This document shows, piece by piece, positions 38,490 through 47,548 of a DNA stretch of 64,000 nt; position 1 is the first letter of the stretch, and every line of letters starts with the position of its first letter. Source of the stretch: Streptomyces longhuiensis (GTDB lineage Bacteria; Actinomycetota; Actinomycetes; Streptomycetales; Streptomycetaceae); assembly GCF_020616555.1 (NCBI RefSeq), contig NZ_CP085173.1:1860001-1924000 (forward strand). The letters run 5' to 3'. The notes below the pieces were generated by a model, which was not told where the DNA came from, ran no database searches, and was given only the letters and a program-made list of their open reading frames with translations. Made by a program: the position numbers and the translations under genes.

Positions 38490-39587
38490 TCATCGGCGGC
38501 TGTCGGACAGGAACGGATAGTCCGTGTAGCCCGTCTCCCCTCCGACGTACATCAGGTACCTGTCCCGGACCTGGTTGAGGGGCGCGCCCACGCGTAGCCG
38601 CTCGACCAGGTCAGGGTTGGCCAGGAACGGGCGGCCGAGCGCCACCAGGTCGGCGCCGGCGGCCAGGAGGCGCTCGCCCTGGCTTCTGCCGCCGTCGGCG
38701 GGAATCCGCTCCCGCGGCAGCACGGGGTTGGCGATCAGTGTGCCGGTCCAGCGCTTGCGCAGGTCCTGGAAGAGCGGGTTGTCCGGGTCGGCGTAGACGA
38801 TGTGCAGATAGGCGAGGCCCAGGTCCGAGAGGGCGTCGACGAGTGCGGGGTAGATGTCGTCGGTGTCTCCCTCGTCCATGCCGTTGACGGTGAGTCCCGG
38901 AGAGATCCGCAGGCCCACCCGTTCGGGGCCGATCGCGTCCGCGACGGCACGTACGACCTCGACGACGAACCGGACGCGGCCCTCGACCGTTCCTCCGTAG
39001 GCGTCCGTGCGGTGGTTGGTGCCCCGGCCGAGGAACTGGTGGAGGAGGTAGCCGTTGGCGCCGTGCACCTCGACGCCTTCGAAGCCCGCCGCCACGGCCT
39101 TGCGGGCGGCCTCGGCGAAGTCGGCCACAGTGGTGCGGATGTCGTCGGGCGTCATCTCCCTCGGTACGACGGCGGGCTGGTGGCCGGTCGGCGTGTGGAT
39201 CGTGTCGGGGAGCGGCACCGGTGAGGGGGCGATCGGCGTCAGGCCGCCGCTGTTGTCGGGGTGGCCGATCCGGCCGCCGTGCTGGAGCTGGAGGAACATC
39301 CGGCCGCCGGCGGCGCGGACCTCGTCGGTCACGTGTCGCCAGCCCTCGACGTGGGCCGCGTCGTGGATCGCCGTGATGTTGGCGTAGGTCTGCCCGACGG
39401 CGCTGGGCGTGGACGCCTCGGCGATGATCAGGCCCGCGGTGGCGCGCTGGGCGTAGTAGGTGGCCATGACGGGCTGCGGGACGCCGTCCGCGGAGGCGCG
39501 GTTACGGGTCATGGGCGCCATGACGAGGCGGTTGGGCAGGGTCAGTGCGCCGAGGCGGGCGGTTTCGAACAGGCGGGACGTCGTCAT
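38490..39587 (-). CDS. Old yellow enzyme-family alkene reductase (NemA/XenB-like)
   Basis: The 365-residue protein is a TIM-barrel FMN oxidoreductase: LFETARLGALTLPNRLVMAPMTRNRA at the start, FLQLQHGGRIGH, the FMN/substrate motif GFEGVEVHGANGYLLHQFL, TDAYGGTVEGRVRF, and GADLVALGRPFLANPDL near the end. It reduces activated alkenes or nitro compounds with NAD(P)H. GAGGAG precedes ATG 39587. The MFS exporter gene ends 54 bp upstream on the same strand, so the two form an operon divergent from an AfsR-like regulator. Confidence 0.93.
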   Translation of the reverse strand: MTTSRLFETARLGALTLPNRLVMAPMTRNRASADGVPQPVMATYYAQRATAGLIIAEASTPSAVGQTYANITAIHDAAHVEGWRHVTDEVRAAGGRMFLQLQHGGRIGHPDNSGGLTPIAPSPVPLPDTIHTPTGHQPAVVPREMTPDDIRTTVADFAEAARKAVAAGFEGVEVHGANGYLLHQFLGRGTNHRTDAYGGTVEGRVRFVVEVVRAVADAIGPERVGLRISPGLTVNGMDEGDTDDIYPALVDALSDLGLAYLHIVYADPDNPLFQDLRKRWTGTLIANPVLPRERIPADGGRSQGERLLAAGADLVALGRPFLANPDLVERLRVGAPLNQVRDRYLMYVGGETGYTDYPFLSDSRR

Positions 39588-39640
39588 GGCGGTGCTCCTC
39601 GGATCGGGGTGGGTGGTGTGACGGGGTGCGGTGCGGGTGT

Positions 39641-40891
39641 TCATGAGGTACGCGCCGTGCGGCGGGCGGGGAATCCGTGGGTGCGGGCGGCGACGACCAC
39701 GGCGAGTACGGGAACCAGGAGCAGGAGGACCGTCCAGGGGAAGGAGCGGGATCCGACCAGGTCGAGGAGGATCCCGCCGACGATTCCGCCGCCGGCCATG
39801 GCCACGTTCCAGAGGGTGACGAGCATGGCCTGCGCGGCGTCCGCCGACTCGCCGCCCGCGTCACCCGCGGCGGTCTGCAGGAGCGTGGGGGCGCCGCCCC
39901 AGCCGAGGCCCCACAGCGTCACGGCCGCGTACACCAGGGCGGGGCTGTCGGACAGCAGGGCCAGGACGGCTGCCGCCGCGGCGACCAGCAGGGCGGCCGC
40001 GAGGGTCAGGGCGCGCAGGTGGCGGTTGATCAGTGCGCCCACGATCCAGATGCTCGCCAGGGACGCGGCGCCGAAGACGAGCAGCACGAGGTCGGTGGAG
40101 TTCCCCATGCCGACTCCGTCGAGGAACGTCGCGACGAACGTATAGAGGACGGTGTGGGCGAGGACGAAGACGAGGGTGACGAAGAGGACCGGGGACACAC
40201 CCGGGACGCGGAGCGCCCGCAGCATCGGCGGCCGGGCCCCCTGGCGCAGTCCTGGCTGGTCGGGGACGGTCGCGGCGATCCAGCCGAGGAGGGCGACGGT
40301 CAGGACGGTCATGCTCAGGAACGCGATCTGCCAGTTCACGGCCTTGCCGAGGAACGTGCCCGCGGGAACGCCCAGGGACAGTGCGACCGGGATGCCCGCC
40401 ATCGCGATCGCGATGGCCCTGCCCTGGAGGTGGGCGGGCGCGAGGCGCCGGGCGTAACCGGCGAGCAGCGCCCAGGCCAGGCCGGCCGCGACTCCGGCCA
40501 CGAACCGGGCCACCATCGTGAGGGGGAAGTTCGTCGAGAGGGCGGTGACGGTGTTGGCGACGCCGAACCCCGCCATCGCCGTCATCAGGAGCCGCTTGCG
40601 GCGCCATCCGGCGGTGGCCGCGGTGAGGGGGATCGCCGTGAGGGCGGTGCCGATCGCGTAGACCGTCACGGTCTGCCCGGTGGCCGATTCGCCGACGCCC
40701 AGGTCACGGCTCATCGCGGGCAGCAGGCCCGCGGGCAGGGTCTCCGTCAGGCTCGTGACGAAGACGGCGGTGGCGAGGGCGAGCAGGGCGGGGAGGGGCA
40801 GCTTGCGGTTCTCGGTGGCGAAGGCGGTGGCTGGCGCGTCGGCGGGTGGTGTGCGGGTCGGCTCTGTTCTGGTGACGTCTGTCCCGGTCAT
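39641..40891 (-). CDS. MFS transporter, DHA1-type drug/sugar efflux
   Basis: The 416-residue protein has a hydrophilic N-terminus of about 30 residues, then 12 membrane segments. The first reads LPALLALATAVFVTSLTETLPAGLLPAMSRDLGV. The loop with GWRRKRLL and a segment FVAGVAAGLAWALLAGYARRLAP are typical of DHA1 exporters. It probably expels a small toxic compound. The start ATG 40891 faces the AfsR-like gene over an 82-bp spacer containing 11-bp-spaced direct repeats. The reductase follows on the same strand. Confidence 0.9.
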   Translation of the reverse strand: MTGTDVTRTEPTRTPPADAPATAFATENRKLPLPALLALATAVFVTSLTETLPAGLLPAMSRDLGVGESATGQTVTVYAIGTALTAIPLTAATAGWRRKRLLMTAMAGFGVANTVTALSTNFPLTMVARFVAGVAAGLAWALLAGYARRLAPAHLQGRAIAIAMAGIPVALSLGVPAGTFLGKAVNWQIAFLSMTVLTVALLGWIAATVPDQPGLRQGARPPMLRALRVPGVSPVLFVTLVFVLAHTVLYTFVATFLDGVGMGNSTDLVLLVFGAASLASIWIVGALINRHLRALTLAAALLVAAAAAVLALLSDSPALVYAAVTLWGLGWGGAPTLLQTAAGDAGGESADAAQAMLVTLWNVAMAGGGIVGGILLDLVGSRSFPWTVLLLLVPVLAVVVAARTHGFPARRTARTS

Positions 40892-40923
40892 GCGACGACA
40901 GTGCAGGTCGGGGCTTCGGGAAC

Positions 40924-40967
40924 GCTGACGGTCCGCTGACGGTCGGTGGCCGCGGCGTGTGTACGGT
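40924..40967. promoter_or_regulatory. Direct repeats and promoter in the MFS/AfsR-like divergent spacer
   Basis: GCTGACGGTC occurs at 40924-40933 and again at 40935-40944, exactly 11 bp apart. This spacing is typical of sites bound by SARP/OmpR-type winged helices. TACGGT at 40962-40967 lies 6 bases before the regulator's ATG and could be the -10 element of a leaderless transcript. I infer binding by the regulator at 40974. Confidence 0.5.
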
Positions 40968-40973
40968 GCTCGT

Positions 40974-43900
40974 ATGCGGTTCGGGGTGCTTGGTCCACTG
41001 ACGGTGCGCGACGGCGACGGGGAGCCGGTCGCGGTTCCCGAGGTGAAGGTCAGGGCCCTCCTCGCCGCACTCCTGGTCCACGAGGGGCGGCCTGTCTCCG
41101 CCGACCGCCTCATCGACGGCCTGTGGGGCGACGATCTTCCCGGGAATCCCGCCAACGCCCTCCAGGCGAAGGTCTCTCAACTGCGCAAGGCGCTCGGCCG
41201 CGATCGCGTGGTGCGCCAGGCGCCCGGCTACCGGCTCCGTCTCGACGCGGTCGGCGACGAGGTGGACGCCGACCGCTTCCTGTCGCTGGTGGACCGGGCG
41301 GGATCCACGGCGGGTCCGCGCGAACGGGCCGAACTCCTCACCGAGGCACTGGAGTTGTGGCGTGGACCGGCCTACGCCGATTTCGCGGACGAGGAGTTCG
41401 TCCGCACTGCCGCGCAGCGCCTGACGGAGCAGCGGCTGGCCGTCCGGGAGGAACGGGCCGAGGCGCTTCTGGAGTCGGGCGACCTCACGCTCCTCACCGG
41501 GGAGCTGGCGGACCTCGTCGCACGCCATCCGCTGCGGGAGCGGCTGCGCGCCGTCCAGCTGCGGGCGCTGTATCTGACGGGACGGCAGAGCGAGGCGCTC
41601 GCCTCGTACACGGAGCTGCGGGGCCGGCTCGCGGACGAGCTCGGCCTCGACCCGAGCCCCGAACTGGCCGCGCTCCACGAGGCCATCCTGCGCCAGGACC
41701 CGGCGCTCGCCCCTCCTCCGGCCTCTCCCGCGGACGCCGCGCCGCCGCGGTCCGAACTCCCTAGGTCGAACCTTCCGGCCCCGCTCACCGCGCTCGTGGG
41801 CCGTGACGACTCCCTGGCCGAGATCGGTCAACTCCTCGCCACGGAGCGCCTGGTCACGCTCACCGGCCCCGGCGGGGTCGGGAAGACGCGGCTCGCGATC
41901 GAGGCGGCCCGGCGGATCCAGGACGCGCCCGACGGGGTGTGGCTGGTCGAACTCGCCGGTGAGGGCGGGAGCGTGGCCGATCTCGCGCAGGTCGTCTCCG
42001 CTGCGCTGGGCCTGCGTGACGACGCGCTCTCGGGACCGCCCGGGCAGGGCGCGGCGGCCGCGCCCGAGCAACGGCTCGCCACGGCCCTGCGGGACCGCAG
42101 GGCGGTGCTCGTCCTGGACAACTGCGAGCAGGTCGTCGATGCGGTGGCGCGGCTCGCCGGGACGCTGCTGGGCCGCGCACCGCATCTGCGGATCCTGGCC
42201 ACCACCCAGGAGCCGCTGTGCGTCGGCGGGGAGACGGTCCATCTGGTCGAGCCGCTGCAACCCGGGGACGCGGTACGCCTGTTCGCGGCGCGCGCCGCGG
42301 CGGCCGCCCCCGGCTTCTCGCTCGACGAAGCCACTCCTGAGACGCGCGCGGCGGTTCTGGAGATCTGCCGGCGCCTCGACGGCATTCCGCTCGCGCTCGA
42401 ACTGGCGGCGACGCGCGTACGAGCCCTGGGCGTAGTGGAGTTGGCGGCCCGGCTCGAGGACCGTTTCCGGGTGCTGACGTCGGGGCGGCGGGGTGCGCCG
42501 CCGCGTCAGCAGACCCTGCGGGCGGTGATCGACTGGAGCTGGGAGCTGCTCAGCGTTCCTGAGCGGATCGTGCTGCGCCGCCTGGCCGTGCATCGTGACG
42601 GCTGCACTTTGGACGCGGCGGAGGAGGTGTGCGCGGGCGACGGGGTGCGCCGCGACGAGGTTCTCGACCTCGTGACGCGGCTGGTCGACCGGTCGCTGGT
42701 CGTCGTGGTGACCGGCGGCGGAGGCCCACGCTACCGGCTCCTCGAGTCCGTCGCCGCGTACGCGACGGAGCGTCTGCACGAGACGGACGAACTCGCCGCC
42801 GTACGCCAACGCCATCTGCGGCACTACACGGAACTGGCCGAGCGCGCCGAGCCCCGCCTCCGTGGCGGCGGGCAGCGCGAGTGGCTCGGCCGGCTCGACG
42901 CCGAGACCGCCAATCTGCGGGCGGCGCTCGACGAGGCGACGCGGCGCGCGTCGACGGGTGGCGCCACCGACGACGCCGTGCGCCTGGCCACCGCCCTGTC
43001 CTGGTGGTGGCTGCTGCGCGGCCGTCTGAACGAGGCCCGTCGAGCCCTGTCGGCCGTGCTCGCCGTGGTGCCGTCCGCGGGCGAACTCCAGTCACTGAGC
43101 GACGCGTTCGGACTGATGACGGGTGAGCGGCCCTCGGCGGCGCCGCGCCCTGACGTGACGATCGCCGATCCTTTGCGGAGGGGGCGCGCCGTGTGGTTCT
43201 CCGCGTACGGCCTGTTCAGGTCGGGTGACCTGGCCGCCAGTGAGGAGGCCGTCTCGCGGGCGCTCGCTCTCTTCGCCGCCACGGACGACCGGTGGGGTAC
43301 GGCCGCGGCTCTCGGGCTGCGGTCGATGCACGCGCTGATCCGTGGTGACCTGGACGCCCTCGGGCGCGACGGGCTGCGCAGCGTTGCGCTCTTCCGTGAA
43401 CTCGGCGACCGGTGGGGCGAGTTGCAGACGGTGGAGCCACTGGCGGCGCTCGCCGAGATCAAGGGTGAGTACGCGGAGTCCGCCCGGCGCCACGAAGTGG
43501 GACTGCGTATGGCGCGGGAACTCGGCCTGGACGCGGAGGTCTCCGCCCGGTTGTCCGGCCTGGGCCGGCTCGCGCTGCTCGACCGCGACTGGGACCGGGC
43601 CGCCGAACTGCACGAGCAGGCTCGGCGATCGGCGTCCGAACAGGGCTACAAGTACGGCGAGCTCCACGCGGAGATGGGCCTCGCCCTCGGCGCACGCCGC
43701 TCCGGCGACCTCGATGCGGCACAGGCGCATCTGCTGCGGATCCGCGACGGGTTCGGTGACGTGTCGTCTCAGGCGGGTGACCATCTGCTCCAGGCGGAAC
43801 TGGGCTTCGTCGCCGAGCTGCGCGGGGACGCGGCCGGGGCGGCCGCCCACCACCTGCTCGGTCTGGACGTCGCCTGCGCCATCGGCGAGCCGCGCGCCGT

Positions 43901-44219
43901 GGCCCTCTCCCTGGAGGGCCTGGCAGGCGCGGCAGCACTGGCCGGGGACGCGGGCCGGGCGGCCGTACTCCTCGGTGCCGCGGGCGCGGCCCGCCGCGGC
44001 GCGGGCGCACCGCTCCCGTCCGCGGAACGCGGCGACGTGGACCGCGTCACGGCGAGGGCGACGGCTGCGCTGGGCGACCCGGCCTTTACGGAGGCGTACC
44101 GGCACGGTGCGAACCTGTCATCGGAGAAGGCGGCCCGTACGGCGCGACTCCCCTTCCGGGCTGCCGCGTCAGGTCAGGGCCCTGGGGGCTTCAGCAGGTC
44201 GCCCCACTCGGGTCGTTGA
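40974..44219 (+). CDS. AfsR/SARP-type regulator with BTAD and NB-ARC ATPase domains
   Basis: The 1081-residue protein begins with an OmpR-like winged helix (about residues 1-95, MRFGVLGPLTVRDGDG). A BTAD domain (about 96-245) follows. The NB-ARC/STAND ATPase begins near 265, with Walker A GPGGVGKTRLAIEAARR at about 297 and Walker B VLVLDNCEQV at about 379. A long helical TPR-like region fills the C-terminus. Such proteins activate transcription after ligand-driven oligomerisation. It is divergent from the MFS/ene-reductase operon and probably controls it. Its ATG lacks a ribosome site. Confidence 0.92.
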   Translation: MRFGVLGPLTVRDGDGEPVAVPEVKVRALLAALLVHEGRPVSADRLIDGLWGDDLPGNPANALQAKVSQLRKALGRDRVVRQAPGYRLRLDAVGDEVDADRFLSLVDRAGSTAGPRERAELLTEALELWRGPAYADFADEEFVRTAAQRLTEQRLAVREERAEALLESGDLTLLTGELADLVARHPLRERLRAVQLRALYLTGRQSEALASYTELRGRLADELGLDPSPELAALHEAILRQDPALAPPPASPADAAPPRSELPRSNLPAPLTALVGRDDSLAEIGQLLATERLVTLTGPGGVGKTRLAIEAARRIQDAPDGVWLVELAGEGGSVADLAQVVSAALGLRDDALSGPPGQGAAAAPEQRLATALRDRRAVLVLDNCEQVVDAVARLAGTLLGRAPHLRILATTQEPLCVGGETVHLVEPLQPGDAVRLFAARAAAAAPGFSLDEATPETRAAVLEICRRLDGIPLALELAATRVRALGVVELAARLEDRFRVLTSGRRGAPPRQQTLRAVIDWSWELLSVPERIVLRRLAVHRDGCTLDAAEEVCAGDGVRRDEVLDLVTRLVDRSLVVVVTGGGGPRYRLLESVAAYATERLHETDELAAVRQRHLRHYTELAERAEPRLRGGGQREWLGRLDAETANLRAALDEATRRASTGGATDDAVRLATALSWWWLLRGRLNEARRALSAVLAVVPSAGELQSLSDAFGLMTGERPSAAPRPDVTIADPLRRGRAVWFSAYGLFRSGDLAASEEAVSRALALFAATDDRWGTAAALGLRSMHALIRGDLDALGRDGLRSVALFRELGDRWGELQTVEPLAALAEIKGEYAESARRHEVGLRMARELGLDAEVSARLSGLGRLALLDRDWDRAAELHEQARRSASEQGYKYGELHAEMGLALGARRSGDLDAAQAHLLRIRDGFGDVSSQAGDHLLQAELGFVAELRGDAAGAAAHHLLGLDVACAIGEPRAVALSLEGLAGAAALAGDAGRAAVLLGAAGAARRGAGAPLPSAERGDVDRVTARATAALGDPAFTEAYRHGANLSSEKAARTARLPFRAAASGQGPGGFSRSPHSGR

Positions 44220-44262
44220 GTCACAGCGAGTACGGTCCGCCCACTCCAGCCACGGGCGCCCC

Positions 44263-45417
44263 TCAGATCCGCCCCGACACGATACGGCGCCGCTCCCCCG
44301 CCTCTGCGTCGTGATGGATCGGAGTTCGCGAAACCGTGAGGGGTACCCCCGTGCCGCCCTGTCTCGACGCGATGATTTCCGCCGCGATGGACAGGGCCGT
44401 CTCCTCGGGTGTGCGGGCACCGAGGTCCAGCCCGATCGGTGAGTGCAGGCGGGCCAACTCCTCGCTGGTCAGACCGACTTCACGGAGGCGGCGATCACGA
44501 TCCTCGTGGGTCCGGCGTGAGCCCATCGCTCCCACGAATGCGACGGGCAGCCGCAGCGCGATCTCCAGAAGCGGGATGTCGAACTTCGCGTCATGGGTGA
44601 GCACACACAGGACCGTGCGTTCGTCGGTCGTGGTGCGCCGCAGGTAGCGGTCCGGCCAGTCGACGACGATGTCGTCGGCGTCGGGGAAGCGGGCCCGCGT
44701 GGTGAAGACGGGGCGCGCGTCGCACAACGTCACGTGGTAGCCGAGGAACTTGCCCGTACGGACCAGAGCCGCGGCGAAGTCGATGGCTCCGAAGACGATC
44801 ATTCGGGGCGGTGGCGTGCTCGACTCGACGAAGAGCGTCAGGTCGGCGCCGCAGTGGGAGCCGTCGGCCGAGAGGTCGAACGTGCCGGTGCGGCCCGCGG
44901 CGACGAGGGCCCGTGCCTCGCCCGCCACGGTGCGCTCGAGACCGGAGCCTCCGGCAAGCCGTCCCTCGTACGATCCGTCGGCCCTCACCAGCAGCGCCCC
45001 GCCCCGCAGTTCGTCCGGTCCACGGGCCACCCGGGCGAGCGCGGCCGTCTCGCCGCGGGCGGTGGCCGCGAGCGCCGCCGCGAACACGGGCCTGTCCGGC
45101 GCGTCGGCGCGCACCGGCGTGACCAGGACCTCGATGACGCCACCGCAGGTGAGCCCCACGGCGAAGGCGTCCTCGTCGCTGTAGCCGAACCGCTCCAGGA
45201 CGGACCCGCCGTCCTGGAGCACCTGCACGCACAGTTCGTAGACCGCTGCCTCGACGCAGCCGCCGGAGACCGAACCGATGACCGTGCCCTCGCTGTCGAC
45301 GGCGAGGGCGGCGCCGGGCGGGCGGGGTGCGCTGCCGCCCACCGACACGACGGTGGCGACGGCGAAGTCCCGGCCCTGTCCGGCCCACCGGTTCAGCTCG
45401 TCGGCGATGTCAAGCAT
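44263..45417 (-). CDS. xdhC: XdhC-family molybdenum cofactor chaperone
   Basis: The 384-residue protein has the N-terminal XdhC/CoxI domain (VATVVSVGGSAPRPPGAALAVDSEGTVIGSVSGGCVEAAV) and a C-terminal Rossmann-like domain (RMIVFGAIDFAAALV, VVDWPDRYL, LTHDAKFDIPLLEIALR, GAMGSRRTHEDR). XdhC binds and sulfurates the molybdenum cofactor and inserts it into xanthine-dehydrogenase-type enzymes. It is the last gene of the molybdenum hydroxylase operon and its start overlaps the large-subunit gene by 8 bp. It converges with the AfsR-like gene over 43 bp. Confidence 0.92.
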   Translation of the reverse strand: MLDIADELNRWAGQGRDFAVATVVSVGGSAPRPPGAALAVDSEGTVIGSVSGGCVEAAVYELCVQVLQDGGSVLERFGYSDEDAFAVGLTCGGVIEVLVTPVRADAPDRPVFAAALAATARGETAALARVARGPDELRGGALLVRADGSYEGRLAGGSGLERTVAGEARALVAAGRTGTFDLSADGSHCGADLTLFVESSTPPPRMIVFGAIDFAAALVRTGKFLGYHVTLCDARPVFTTRARFPDADDIVVDWPDRYLRRTTTDERTVLCVLTHDAKFDIPLLEIALRLPVAFVGAMGSRRTHEDRDRRLREVGLTSEELARLHSPIGLDLGARTPEETALSIAAEIIASRQGGTGVPLTVSRTPIHHDAEAGERRRIVSGRI

Positions 45418-47548
45418 CGCCGTCGCCCTCGGCGGGGGCCCCGGCCGACAGGACGCGGTCGGGCCGGATCGGCAGGTGACGGTGGCGGACGCCGGTCGCG
45501 TGCCAGACCGCGTTGGCGACGGCCGCGGCCGCGCCCACGATGCCGATCTCGCCGATGCCCTTGATCCCGACGGGGTCGTCGGCATCAGGGTCGTCGACCC
45601 AGTCCGCCTCGATCAGTGGTACGTCGGCGTTCGCGGCGAAGTGGTAGCCCGCGAGGTCGGCTCCGACGTGGCCGCCCGTCACCTGGTCCCGGATCGCCTC
45701 TTCGTGCAGCGCCATGGACAGTCCCCAGATCATCCCGCCGATGAACTGGCTGCGCGCGGTCAGCGGGTTGACGATCCTGCCTGCGGCGAAGACGCCGAGC
45801 ATGCGCCGTACGCGCACCTCGCCGGTGGTGACGTCGACGGCGACCTCGGCGAACTGGGCGCCGAAGGAGTGCCGTTCCTTCTGCGCGAGTGCGCCGACGG
45901 CGGCGCTGGTGTCGGACCGTACGGTGACTCCCTGCGGCGGGATGTCGCCACCGAGAGCCAACTGCTCGCGCAGGTCCCGCGCTGCGGCCGTGACGGCCCA
46001 GCCCCATGAGCGGGTGCCCATGGAGCCGCCCGAGATCGCCGCCGGGCCGAAGTCACTGTCGCCGATGCGCACATGGACCCGTTCCCGGGCCACATCGAGG
46101 GCCTCCGCCGCGAGCAGGGTCAGCGCGGTCCTCGCCCCCGTCCCGACGTCGGACGCGGTGATCCGCACGGTGAAGGTCCCGTCGGCCTCCGCGGTCACGG
46201 CCGCCGTGGACGGCGCGGCGATCACCGGGAAGGTGGCGGCGGCCGTGCCGGTGCCGAGCAGCCAGCGCCCGTCACGCCGCCGGCCGGGAGACGGGTCCCG
46301 GTCCGCCCAGCCGAACCTGCGGGCCCCCTCCTCGAAACAGGCCAGGAGGTTGCGGGAGCCGAACGGCAGCCCGGAGACAGGACCCACGTCCGGTTCGTTG
46401 CGGGCGCGCAGCGCGATCGGGTCCATGCCGCACCGCTCGGCGAGTTCGTCGAGCGCGGACTCGACGGCGAAGGAACCCGGAGCCTCACCGGGCGCCCGCA
46501 TGAAGGTCGGGGTCGGCACGTCCAGGCGCACCACGCGGTTGACGCTGCGGTGGGCGTCGGAGGCGTACATCGGCCGCGCGAACCCGGCGCTCCCCTCGAC
46601 GAACTCGTGGACCGTCGACGTGAGGCAGTGCGCCTGATGGTCGAGGGCACGCAGCCGCCCGTCGGTGTCGGCGCCGAGCCGGACGCGCTGGGCCGTGGGG
46701 CTTCGATAGCCGACGAGCGAGAACATCTGACGTCGGGTCATAACGACCCTGACCGGGCGGTCGAGTGCGGTCGCCGCCATCACCGCGAGGATCTGGTGTA
46801 CGCGCACGCCCTTGGACCCGAACGCGCCGCCGATGTGCTCGGACCGCACCCGCACCGAGGCCGGGTCGAGGGAGAACAGCTTCGCCAGTTCCTGCGCGAC
46901 CCAGGTGCTGCCCTGGTTGGAGTCGACGATCTCGAGGCGCCCGTTGTCCCAGCGCGCCGTCGCCGCGTGCGGTTCCATCGAGCTGTGGTGCTCTTCAGGG
47001 GTGGTGTACTCCTCGTCCACGACGTGGACGGACGCGGCGAGTTCGGCCGCGAGGTCGCCCTTCTCCACCAGTGTGCCGTCGCCGTCCGGCGTGTAGGTGT
47101 CGGGGTGTGCGGAGGAGAACGCAACGTCGTGAGGCTCTTCTTCGTAGCGCACCACGAGCGCCTCGGCGGCCTCCCTGGCCTGCTCGGAGGTCTCCGCGAC
47201 GACCAGCGCCACCGGCCAGCCCACGAACGGCACCCGGTCGTGCTGGAAGACCTCGACGATCGGGTCGGGGCGCCCCAGCATGCCGAGATAGTTCCCGTCG
47301 ACGCGCGGCGCGTTGCCGTGGTGCAGGACGGTGAGGACTCCCGGCATCTCACGCACTGCGTCGGACTCGACGGAGCGGATCCGGCCGCGGGCGACGGTGG
47401 ACAGCACCAGCCAGCCGTGGGCGAGTTCGGCGAAGGGGACGTCCCCCGCGTACCGGGCCGCCCCGGTGACCTTGTCCCGGCCCTCCACGCGCGTGTACGA
47501 GGTTCCGACGGCGCTCGTCACCGGGACCGTCGTGGTCGTCGTGGTCAT
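45410..47548 (-). CDS. Xanthine dehydrogenase-family molybdopterin-binding subunit (YagR-like)
   Basis: The 712-residue protein shows the large-subunit blocks: RVEGRDKVTGAARYAGDVPF, the substrate/cofactor region HSSMEPHAATARW, GGAFGSKGVRVHQ, MRAPGEAPGSFAVESALDELA and the C-terminal KGIGEIGIVGAAAAVANAV. That last segment carries the catalytic Glu of KGxGE. It oxidises purines or aldehydes by hydroxylation. The length (712) and partner sizes resemble the periplasmic aldehyde oxidoreductase YagTSR more than eukaryotic-type XDH. No Tat signal is obvious on the Fe-S subunit, so it is probably cytoplasmic. It overlaps the FAD-subunit gene by 4 bp. Confidence 0.92.
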   Translation of the reverse strand: MTTTTTTVPVTSAVGTSYTRVEGRDKVTGAARYAGDVPFAELAHGWLVLSTVARGRIRSVESDAVREMPGVLTVLHHGNAPRVDGNYLGMLGRPDPIVEVFQHDRVPFVGWPVALVVAETSEQAREAAEALVVRYEEEPHDVAFSSAHPDTYTPDGDGTLVEKGDLAAELAASVHVVDEEYTTPEEHHSSMEPHAATARWDNGRLEIVDSNQGSTWVAQELAKLFSLDPASVRVRSEHIGGAFGSKGVRVHQILAVMAATALDRPVRVVMTRRQMFSLVGYRSPTAQRVRLGADTDGRLRALDHQAHCLTSTVHEFVEGSAGFARPMYASDAHRSVNRVVRLDVPTPTFMRAPGEAPGSFAVESALDELAERCGMDPIALRARNEPDVGPVSGLPFGSRNLLACFEEGARRFGWADRDPSPGRRRDGRWLLGTGTAAATFPVIAAPSTAAVTAEADGTFTVRITASDVGTGARTALTLLAAEALDVARERVHVRIGDSDFGPAAISGGSMGTRSWGWAVTAAARDLREQLALGGDIPPQGVTVRSDTSAAVGALAQKERHSFGAQFAEVAVDVTTGEVRVRRMLGVFAAGRIVNPLTARSQFIGGMIWGLSMALHEEAIRDQVTGGHVGADLAGYHFAANADVPLIEADWVDDPDADDPVGIKGIGEIGIVGAAAAVANAVWHATGVRHRHLPIRPDRVLSAGAPAEGDGDA

